Position numbers and translations under genes: made by a program. The notes beneath the pieces are model-generated. The model ran no database searches. It saw nothing but the letters and a program-made list of their open reading frames with translations, and was not told where the DNA came from. DNA of 64,000 bases. It comes from Arenicola marina. Its lineage: Eukaryota; Annelida; Polychaeta; Arenicolidae. Below, one piece after another: positions 32,801 through 44,800 of the stretch. Each line of letters starts with the position of its first letter. Position 1 is the first letter of the stretch. Location of the stretch: NCBI GenBank assembly GCA_964019135.1, contig OZ025265.1:19691143-19755142 (forward strand). Direction: 5' to 3'.

Positions 32801-35800
32801 AAGTAATCCACCATGTCGTAGTCACTCTGAAACAAGCAGGAGGAGAACATGTTGGTGAACTGGCAAGTAATCCACCATGTCGTAGTCACTCTGAAACAAG
32901 CAGGAGGAGAACATGTTGGTGAACTGGCAAGTAATCCACCATGTCGTAGTCACTCTGAAACAAGCAGGAGGAGAACATGTTGGTGAACTGGCAAGTAATC
33001 CACCATGTCGTAGTCACTCTGAAACAAGCAGGAGGAGAACATGTTGGTGAACTGGCAAGTAATCCACCATGTCGTAGTCACTCTGAAACAAGCAGGGGGA
33101 GAACATGTTGGTGAACTGGCAAGTAATCCACCATGTCGTAGTCACTCTGAAACAAGCAGGAGGAGAACATGTTGGAGAACTGGCAAGTAATCCACCATGT
33201 CGTAGTCACTCTGAAACAAGCAGGAGGAGAACATGTTGGTGAACTGGCAAGTAATCCACCATGTCGTAGTCACTCTGAAACAAGCAGGGGGAGAACATGT
33301 TGGTGAACTGGCAAGTAATCCACCATGTCGTAGTCACTCTGAAACAAGCAGGAGGAGAACATGTTGGTGAACTGGCAAGTAATCCACCATGTCGTAGTCA
33401 CTCTGAAACAAGCAGGAGGAGAACATGTTGGTGAACTGGCAAGTAATCCCCCATGTCGTAGTCACTCTGAAACAAGCAGGAGGAGAACATGTTGGTGAAC
33501 TGGCAAGTAATCCACCATGTCGTAGTCACTCTAAAACAAGCAGGAGGAGAACATGTTGGTGAACTGGCAAGTAATCCACCATGTCGTAGTCACTCTGAAA
33601 CAAGCAGGAGGAGAACATGTTGGTGAACTGGCAAGTAATCCACCATGTCGTAGTCACTCTGAAACAAGCAGGAGGAGAACATGTTGGTGAACTGGCAAGT
33701 AATCCACCATGTCGTAGTCACTCTGAAACAAGCAGGAGGAGAACATGTTGGTGAACTGGCAAGTAATCCACCATGTCGTAGTCACTCTGAAACAAGCAGG
33801 AGGAGAACATGTTGGGGAACTGGCAAGTAATCCACCATGTCGTAGTCACTCTGAAACAAGCAGGAGGAGAACATGTTGGTGAACTGGCAAGTAATCCACC
33901 ATGTCGTAGTCACTCTGAAACAAGCAGGAGGAGAACATGTTGGTGAACTGGCAAGTAATCCACCATGTCGTAGTCACTCTGAAACAAGCAGGGGGAGAAC
34001 ATGTTGGCGAACTGGCAAGTAATCCACCATGTCGTAGTCACTCTGAAACAAGCAGGAGGAGAACATGTTGGTGAACTGGCAAGTAATCCGCCATGTCGTA
34101 GTCACTCTGAAACAAGCAGGGGGAGAACATGTTGGTGAACTGGCAAGTAATCCACCATGTCGTAGTCACTCTGAAACAAGCAGGGGGAGAACATGTTGGT
34201 GAACTGGCAAGTAATCCACCATGTCGTAGTCACTCTGAAACAAGCAGGGGGAGAACATGTTGGCGAACTGGCAAGTAATCCACCATGTCGTAGTCACTCT
34301 GAAACAAGCAGGAGGAGAACATGGTGGTGAACTGGCAAGTAATCCACCATGTCGTAGTCATTCTGAAACAAGCAGGAGGAGAACATGTTGGAGAACTGGC
34401 AAGTAATCCACCATGTCGTAGTCACTCTGAAAAAAGCAGGAGGAGAACATGTTGGTGAACTGGCAAGTAATCCACCATGTCGTAGTCACTCTGAAACAAG
34501 CAGGAGGAGAACATGTTGGTGAACTGGCAAGTAATCCACCATGTCGTAGTCACTCTGAAACAAGCAGGGGGAGAACATGTTGGTGAACTGGCAAGTAATC
34601 CACCATGTCGTAGTCACTCTGAAACAAGCAGGAGGAGAACATGTTGGTGAACTGGCAAGTAATCCACCATGTCGTAGTCACTCTGAAACAAGCAGGAGGA
34701 GAACATGTTGGTGAACTGGCAAGTAATCCACCATGTCGTAGTCACTCTGAAACAAGCAGGAGGAGAACATGTTGGTGAACTGGCAAGTAATCCACCATGA
34801 CGTAGTCACTCTGAAACAAGCAGGAGGAGAACATGTTGGTGAACTGGCAAGTAATCCACCATGTCGTAGTCATTCTGAAACAAGCAGGAGGAGAACATGT
34901 TGGTGAACTGGGAGAACTAGGGACGCTCTAACCTCGAGAGATCAAATCGCGACAAGGTCGAGGCAGGGTATTAACCAGGGACCCGCCTGCCCGTCGGCAC
35001 TTTCAATTTTTGCGGGCACTCCAGTGCTGCTTACGCGTCCAAAAGGGCCTTTTGGTAAAGAGGTTTAGAAGAAAAGCAAACCACTCAAAATTGTATAGGA
35101 CATCGAGAACTACTTTTATTTATAGGATTGTAAATTGCGAGCTCAAAATGCGGCCTCATCGACTGGCGCCATATTACGTGCGTACACTGAACATTTTGTT
35201 TTTACCAGTCAAAAGTTTAGCTGACAAAAAATTCTGGCTAACACCCTGCGTCGAGGTAGAGAGGGTTTGAACCAGCAAACCAGTTGTTCTGAAGCCCAGT
35301 GAGCAACTTACCAACTAAGATGCGGAGACTCACGTGGTGAAAAACCATTGGTTGGCATCCGACGGTCTGCATAAGACGATGTATTAGCCGGTTACTTTAG
35401 GGGATTTAAAAATTCCCATTTAATACGACGCATTTGGACCTGGGACTGAATCAGCCTAACTGAGAGGGACGGAGCGTGCCAGTCACCACAACTATGTCCC
35501 GTTGACGGGGCCATGGAGGTACCTACCCTGTCCACCTGGGCCTGGGAGGCCTGGTGCGGCGTGTTGAGCACCACCTCCAGGTACTCCTTTAACTCTAGGG
35601 CCATGGAGGTACCTACCCTGTAACTCCAGTACCACCTCCTGTTCTTCTTCAACCTACCCTGTCCACCTGGGCCTGGGAGGCCTGGTGCAGCCTGTTGAGT
35701 ACCACCTCCAGGTACTCCTTCAACTCTAGGGCAATGGAGACCTGGTGGAGCGTGTAGAGTACCACCTCCAGGTACTCCATTAACTCTAGGGCCATGGAGG

Positions 35801-38800
35801 TACCTACCCTGTCCACCTGGGCCTGGGAGGCCTGGTGGAGCGTGTTGAGTACCACCTCCAGTTTCTTCTTCAACTCTAGGGCCATGGAGGTACCTACCCT
35901 GTCCACCTGGGCCTGGGAGGCCTGGTGCAGCGTGTTCAGTACCACCTCCAGGTACTTCTTGAACTCGGGGCCGACTGCCAGCGCGATATCGCCAAAGACT
36001 GATAAGATCTGAGGCTTGACGGACCGGTGAACCTGCTCATTCTGAAACCAAAGACACAGACAACGGTACGTTAACAACGTCAACCCTCCTCCTCAGTGTG
36101 ATGTGAACAACGTAGTCAGCCTCGACCGATACACGGGCAGTCTGTTTCGCTGTTAGTTAATATTTACGAGGCTTGGGGTACATCAGGCGTGAAGATTATG
36201 GCGAATAGTATGGCTGGTTTATTGACGTATATAAGGCCGTCGGCACATATTACAAAAAAGGGTCCTATTTCATCTCGTGGAGATGGAGATGGAAGGGAAC
36301 ATGTGCACAAAATACATGTACAACAAACTATACATGAGAGAAACTAAAAAGTTTTTTTTAGCGTCGTTCGAAATTGGTACAAAGGCTATTGACTGTCAGT
36401 CATAACATGACATGAGATTATGGGATATATGTACAAATGATAATGAAACTTTAACAACCATTCCATAGTACGTAAGCTCTCTTTTTTTTCCAGGCGTGAT
36501 GTGAAAGAACTCGGCATTATACAGTAAACTCACCCCGAGATTTTCCAGTAGACTCATCATGATTTCATCGCAGAGAGGCAGAATCTTGTTGCTGAGAGCG
36601 CGGCACAAGTCTCCTACTAACCCAACGGCGGCCAGACACACCTATCAACAACAGATACACAGGGTGAGCACATGTAGAGGCACACATTGCAAACAGATAC
36701 ACACGGTGAACACATGTAGAGGCACACATCGCAAACAGATACACACGGTGAACACATGTAGGGGCACACATTGCAAACAGATACACACGGTGAACACATG
36801 TAGAGGCACACATTGCAAACAGATACACACGGTGAACACATGTAGAGGCACACATTGCAAACAGATACACACGGTGAACACATGTAGGGGCACACATTGC
36901 AAACAGATACACACGGTGAACACATGTAGAGGCACACATTGCAAACAGATACACACGGTGAACACATGTAGAGGCACACATTGCAAACAGATACACACGG
37001 TGAACACATGTAGAGGCACACATTGCAAACAGATACACACGGTGAGCACATGTTGAGGCACACATTGCAAACAGATACACACGGTGAGCACATGTAGAGG
37101 CACACATTGCAAACAGATACACACGGTGAACACATGTAGAGGCACACATCGCAAACAGATACACACGGTGAACACATGTAGGGGCACACATCGCAAACAG
37201 ATACACACGGTGAACACATGTAGAGGCACACATTGCAAACAGATACACACGGTGAACACATGTAGAGGCACACATTGCAAACAGATACACACGGTGAACA
37301 CATGTAGAGGCACACATTGCAAACAGATACACACGGTGAGCACATGTTGAGGCACACATTGCAAACAGATACACACGGTGAACACATGAAGAGGCACACA
37401 TTGCAAACAGATACACACGGTGAACACATGTAGAGGCACACATTGCAAACAGATACACACGGTGAACACATGTAGAGGCACACATTGCAAACAGATACAC
37501 ACGGTGAACACATGTAGAGGCACACATTGCAAACAGATACACACGGTGAACACATGTAGAGGCACACATTGCAAACAGATACACACGGTGAACACATGTA
37601 GGGGCACACATTGCAAACAAATACGCACGTTATCAAAAGCTATACATGTTATCAAAAGTAATCACGTTACCAAAAGATACACGTTATCAAATTATACAAT
37701 TTAGCAAAATATGTACTCCTTATCAAAAGATATACTCTTTATCAAAAGATACATGATACACATGATACAATTAGCCGATATACATATACGACAATTTACA
37801 CCTGGTCACATATACAACCAAAACGCATAAGCCAGAGTCTAGCGGACGGGACCATTTGATATCCAGGATGGGGGGCAAACAATGTCCATGGGTTGGACGA
37901 GGACCGAACCTTTTTTGTGACCATGGGGGGGGGGGGGGGGGGGGTCCTGAGATGGGGAGGCATGGCTTTTTTATCTGGAAAATGTATTTAGCTTAATAGT
38001 GCGAGGGCAGGAATTTTATCGTTAAGAAATGGGAAACGGATTTTTGAATTCGTTAATTCCACATATTCCTTATCCGACACAATGATATCTGACTTTACTC
38101 TGATTATCGGTACAAATATCTCACAAAGAGACGCCCATATCGACTGACAAAATGCCTTACCTGATACTCCTCGTAGTTCTTCAGCGCCACGGTTAGGAAG
38201 GGCTTAAAAGAGTCCATGTACTTCAAGAAGTTATCTCCCAACACTGAAAAAAACACAAATATCAGTTTTATTAGCACAGCGTTTTCATTCTCCATAGAAC
38301 GCCTTGACCCGTCATGGTCACATAATGTCACATTGGGCCGACGGTACGAGCGCTTTTCAACGAGGACACTTGATCTTACCAAGGAACTTCGGAGGCAGCA
38401 TTGGAAAGTTTTCCTATTTTGAATGCAAAGGGATTCTATACAAAATTGTAAACAGACACAATAGGCCGACCCAGGCTGCCAATCATTCACTGACGTCACT
38501 GTTGCTTTTATCCAATCATGTGGTGCAAAAAGGTGTACCACGTGGGTCGGAAAAACAAAGCCGCATCTCACTTTGTTGTCAGTTTCAGAGGTGAGTACTG
38601 CTCACTTGTACCTACCGCCAGTTCTGATTGTCAATTTCATATTCAAGATAAAGGAAAAAGGGCTCACGCGTGGGCGGGGCTTAGCTTGGAGAATGGATCT
38701 CTCTATTAACAGGCTGGTGGTGACAACCTACCCTCGATCAGCGTGGAGACGGCGAGCAAGGCATCTTCCTGGACACCTCCGGATTTGCCCTCGGCGCCGC

Positions 38801-41800
38801 TGAGCATCTGGAGCAGGGCGGCCATGATGGGGTCCGAAATCTGGGGCGCGTCCGCCGGGGACACCTTGCGGAGCACCGACTGCAGCGTGGCGCACAGCAA
38901 GCACTGCAGGTCGTTCAGCTGCACGCGGTCCGAGGTCGATTGGACGTGGCCCTGTGAATGGGTGGTTGGTTTGGTTTGTTGTATATTCAGGATGCTTTAA
39001 TCACGTTTGGTCATATCGCGTCAATGGGAGAGTGGAGCCATGTCCCCGGAGGTAACTCCCATATCTTTGCGAAGAAGGACATGGGATCTTTATCCTGCGA
39101 CCACACAGACATGGCCACAGCGGGGCTCGAACCACCAACCCACGCGCCGTTAGGCTATCAGGTGGCCAGAGCACTCAAGGCGAGGGCCCTGTGAATGGGT
39201 GGGTGGGGGTGGGAGGGCCCTGTGAATGGGTGGGTGGGTGGGGGTGGGAGGGATAGATCGATCGATCGTAGGGGGAGTGGTGGAGAGTTTAAGACTGGAT
39301 TTACATTTCTCACGATTAATAATAATAATGGCTTATTTTAAACTGTCGGCACAGACGGTACAAAATTGCAACGAACACATTTACACCGAGATCCAAATTG
39401 AACCTATGTAGCTTTTCATTTAAGACATATAAGGTTCTCTAGTGCCATCCGAAGATATAAAAAAAAAATTACAACATGATTTTGATTACGAACCACTCGC
39501 AATAGAACTACATTCATATCATAAGCAACCTCGAAAATCTTCATAAAAAAAATGGCGAATCTTATACCAAATGCCGTGTTTTACGCCACCTTTGTGCACA
39601 TGAAGGGCATAGTGGGCAAAGAAACGACCAGGACCCATGAAATAAGATTTAATAAAGCATTTTCGGGTACCAGGACGCGAACCCAGAACTTTGTGACCCG
39701 CAGTTCAGCCTGCTTACCAACAGCGACGGGTTTCCCTTTGAGTTTTACAGGCGCTCGTGATCCAGGACCAACTAACCTCCATCTGGAGCACCCTCTGGAG
39801 TCGCTCCAGGATCACCAGTGTAGTCCTTTGTACAGTTACATAGCAGTCCTAACAAAACAAACAAAATCCACATCAGTTAGGGACAGTTTTTACGTAACCT
39901 AACACTCGCGTATAGCAGCATCCACGTTCAACATCAATGATAAAATAGGCTAGCAACCATTGTGAATGTTAATAATATAAAGGCACAATTGGAAATAAAG
40001 TATTAACTAAGCATAATTAGTTAATGCAGGCGTACCAGTCGAAGTAAATAACCAGATTCAACAGCAGCTCTCAACTTTGGCTACTCGTCCTTTTTTCACG
40101 TCCAAAAACAACATATGACGACAGTGTAACAATTGCCTGGTCCTGAATGTAACGTACGGATTTTATTATGAAATCAGGGTTACGTAGATGAGCAATCAAC
40201 AAAAACACATTGCACGTTGTACACAGTTTTACTGTTTATGAACAGTTGTCACACTGACCGTTGGGCTATTTTTAACCAGTTCCATCAAAGCTTCGTATGC
40301 CGCGCTTCTCAAGTTGTGAACATTGCCATCAGTCCTATAATACAAAACAAAATTAATCATTACCCGCACTCAGCTGGCTATCATTGCCGATAATCCTACA
40401 GTACAGACTAAACAAACACAAACTCAGGCCGTGAGAAAACCAAACTGCGATTAAATTAACCGTTCAGTTAATGAGTTTAAGTCGTGAGTACAAGCAGCTA
40501 GAGGTTTGAGTTAAACTGTTTAAAATGGGTCGATCATGCGAATGACCTTCATATAGTGTAAGCTCAGGGAGAATACGGAATAACTGATTTATAAGGGAAT
40601 ACGAAACTAGAGATTAATGCGGGAATACGAAACTAGATTAATACGGGAATACGAAACTAGAGATTAATACGGTAATACGAAACTAGAGGTTAATGCGGGA
40701 ATACGAAACTAGAAATTAATACGGGAATACGAAACTAGAGATTAATACGGGAATACGAAACTAGAGATTAATACGAAACTAGAGATTAATACGAAACTAG
40801 AGATTAATACGGGAATACGAAACTAGAGATTAATACGGGAATACGAAACTAGAGATTAATACGGTAATACGAAACTAGAGATTAATACGGTAATACGAAA
40901 CTAGAGGTTAATACAGAAATACGAAACTAGAGATTAATACAGTAATACGTAACTAGAGGTTGATACGGGAATACGAAACTAGATTAATACGGGAATACGA
41001 AACTAGAGGTTAATACGGGAATACGAAACTAGAGATTAAGCCAGGTGTTTGTTCTCACCTGTCAGTGGTTTCCAGCAGTTTTTGGACGATGGGTTCGAAG
41101 TAGGAGGACAGGCAGCAGGTGGCTGGCTCTGTCTGGTCCTCGGCCAACTCCGCAGCCTCAAAGGCGGCCTCGGCAAGGCTGGAGAACGCCTGTAACATGG
41201 TGGGTTGGTTTATTTAGAATGCGCTAACCTCAATGTTCCCAGGTTGTATAAGTATTGGGACCATGGAAAGGGTCAAGGTAGAGAGGAGCCATGTTTCCGA
41301 GAGTAGGTTAAGCCCATATTATTTCCGAAGAAAGCCATGAGATCTTTGTCCTGCGCAGACATTTGCACGGGTGGGGTTCGACCCACGCGCCGACCGCCTG
41401 GGCTTGCGTAAGTACACTTATGTACACTAGAAAGTACACTTAAGTACTCTAGAAGTGTACTACTTAAGTTCACTTCGCTCTAACCCACTGAGCTCTCAGG
41501 TGACCAGATCACTCAAGGCGAGCGTTCAAACCCACTGAGCTCTCAGGTGGCCAGAGCACTCAAAGCGAGCGCTCTAACCCACTGAGCTCCCAGGTGGCCA
41601 GAGCACTCAAGGCGAGCGCTCTAACCCACTGAGCTCCCAGGTGGCCAGAGCACTCAAAGCGAGCGTTCAAACCCACTGAGCTCTCAGGTGGCCAGATCAC
41701 TCAAGGCGAGCGCTCTAACTCACTGAGCTCCCAGGTAGCCAGAGCACTCCAGGCGAGCGTTCAAACCCACTGAGCTCTCAGGTGGCCAGAGCACTCAAAG

Positions 41801-44800
41801 CGAGCGTTCAAACCCTCTGAGCTCCCAGGTGGCCAGAGCACTCAAAGCGAGCGTTCAAACCCACTGCGCTCCCAGGTGGCCAGATCACTCAAAGCGAGCG
41901 CTCTAACCCACTGAGCTCCCAGGTGGCCAGAGCACTCACGGCGAGCGCTCTAACTCACTGAGCTCCCAGGTGGCCAGATCACTCAAAGCGAGCGCTCTAA
42001 CTCACTGAGCTCCCAGATGGCCAGAGCACTCAAGGCGAGCGCTCTAATCCACTGAGCTCCCAGGTGGCCAGATCACTCAAAGCGAGCGCTCTAACCCACT
42101 GAGCTCCCAGGTGGCCAGAGCACTCAAGGCGAGCGTTCAAACCCACTGAGCTCTCAGGTGGCCAGAGCACTCAAAGCGAGCGCTCTAACCCACTGAGCTC
42201 CCAGGTGGCCAGAGCACTCACGGCGAGCGCTCTAACTCACTGAGCTCCCAGGTGGCCAGATCACTCAAAGCGAGCGCTCTAACCCACTGAGCTCCCAGGT
42301 GGCCAGATCACTCAAAGCGAGCGCTCTAACTCACTGAGCTCCCAGGTGGCCAGAGCACTCAAGGCGAGCGCTCTAACCCACTGAGCTCCCAGGTGGCCAG
42401 ATCACTCAAAGCGAGCGCTCTAACTCACTGAGCTCCCAGGTGGCCAGAGCACTCAAGGCGAGCGCTCTAACCCACTGAGCTCCCAGGTGGCCAGAGCACT
42501 CAAGGCGAGCGCTCTAACCCACTGAGCTCCCAGGTGGCCAGAGCACTCAAGGCGAGCGCTCTAACCCACTGAGCTCCCAGGTGGCCAGAGCACTCAAAGC
42601 GACCGCTCTAACCCACTGAGCTCAATACCCAGCAGACGTTGGAAGCGACCCTGGGCTCGGCGGTCGCTGGGGGGGGGGGGGGGGGGTAGCGCACACACAC
42701 ATACCCAGCAGACGTTGGAGGCGACCCTGGGCTCGGCGGTCAGACCCTCGACCAGGGCGTGCAGGAGGGGGTTGAGGCACTGCTCGTTGATGACGGCCTC
42801 GGGGAGGACCTCGCACACGCGGCCCACCGTCCAGGCCGCCGTGTCCCGCACCACCACGCTGGGGTCCTTCAGCAGCTCGATCAGCATCGGCATCGCCTGC
42901 TCCACGATCGGCTTAAGGTTATCCGGGTTCGGACCCTCCAGGATCGAGCCTAAAATACGGAATCTGGAGATGAGTGAGGGGGACTCGGCTGCGGGTAGTG
43001 ACGCCGCGGGTAGTGGCGTCGCGTATTGGGTGACATTTTAGTACTGATTATTTTGTGAACTTTTTTTATGAACATATTTTTTTGTATTTTTTTTGGGGAG
43101 GATGGGAGGGGGGGGTGGGGGAGAAGGCATTTTGTTGTTATATGAATTTTTCCCATTAAAAAAATACAAATGGGGGAGAGTTGAAAATGGGGTAATATTT
43201 TCGTGAATATATTTCAACGGAGAGGGTCTCAAAATCATGTATTTTTAATAAAGGGGACAACTGCGCATTTTACTTGGTGTCACTTTCAGACCCTATATTG
43301 ATGGCCCTAACCAATATGACTGGCTGTAAACTCTTGGATGTGGTCATTGGGAACATCTAAAGGTATCTACCGTTATAGTTGTGCACAGTTAGTCTGTGCC
43401 ATATACGACCGTATCCATATCACACTACACACCCCGCCCCGCCGCATCCACTGACACACACACACACCCACACCCACACACAGACGCCCCGCCCCCACCC
43501 CACTTTACCCTCCCCCCCTACCCCGCCACGTCCCTCCCCCCCCCCCACCCCAACGCTCTCCGCCCCCCACGACACTTACCGAAAGCCATGACCGCGGCGT
43601 CCCGGTACCGCCAATCAGGGCTCTTGATGTGTTCTTTAACAAAGGGTAAAACATGGGGCACAATGTCATCCTCGCAGCACGTCGCCATCAGCATCAGACA
43701 CACACCGACCGCCTTGCAGGGGTTCCACTCATCATCATCGTCATACTCCTCCTGAAACACACCCACAGACACCTCATGTCAGCAGTCAGCCCTGCACTGT
43801 GACCACACCCACAGACACCTCATGTCAGCAGTCAGCCCTGCACTGTGACCACACCCACAGACACCTCATGTCAGCAGTCAGCCCTGCACTGTGACCACAC
43901 CCACAGACACCTCATGTCAGCAGTCAGCCCTGCACTGTGACCACACCCACAGACACCTCATCTCAGCAGTCAGCCCTGCACTGTGACCACACCCACAGAC
44001 ACCTCATGTCAGCAGTCAGCCCTGCACTGTGACCACACCCACAGACACCTCATGTCAGCAGTCAGCCCTGCACTGTGACCATACCCACAGACACCTCATG
44101 TCAGCAGCCAGCCCTGCACTGTGACCACACCCACAGGCACCTCATGTCAGCAGCCAGCCCTGCACTGTGACCACACCCACAGACACCTCATGTCAGCAGT
44201 CAGCCCTGCACTGTGTCCACACCCACAGACACCTCATGTCAGCAGCCAGCCCTGCACTGTGACCACACCCACAGACACCTCATCTCAGCAGTCAGCCCTG
44301 CACTATGACCACACCCACAGCCATCTCATGTCAGCAGTCAGCCCTGCACTGTGACCACACCCATAGACACCTCATGTCAGCAGTCAGCCCTGCACTGTGA
44401 CCACACCCACATCATGTCAGCAGTCCGCCCTGCACTGTGACCACACCCACAGACACCTCATGTCAGCAGTCAGCCCTGCACTGTGACCACACCCACAGAC
44501 ACCTCATGTCAGCAGTCAGCCCTGCACTGTGACCACACCCACAGACACCTCATGTCAGCAGTCAGCCCTGCACTGTGACCACACTCACAGACACCTCATG
44601 TCAGCAGTCAGCCCTGCACTGTGACCACACCCACAGACACCTCATGTCAGCAGCCAGCCCTGCACTGTGACCACACCCACAGGCACCTCATGTCAGCAGT
44701 CAGCCCTGCACTGTGACCACACCCACAGACACCTCATGTCAGCAGTCAGCCCTGCACTGTGACCACACCCACATCATGTCAGCAGTCAGCCCTGCACTGT

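Noticed and set aside
28577-34910. CRISPR-like appearance of a long regular repeat array
   Set aside because: The units are contiguous and identical with no variable spacers, the unit contains a spliceosomal acceptor and exon sequence, and the genome is animal. It is a minisatellite.
36565-37655. Three cysteine-rich minus-strand frames over 330 codons
   Set aside because: They come from the 42-bp repeat, which is a multiple of three without stops. They lie in a KPNB1 intron and none joins exon 17 in frame as the protein requires.
42594-42905. Read-through of KPNB1 exon 11 into the intron as coding
   Set aside because: The extension runs through a homopolymer and the duplicated exon tail out of frame. 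The native donor gives the conserved protein.
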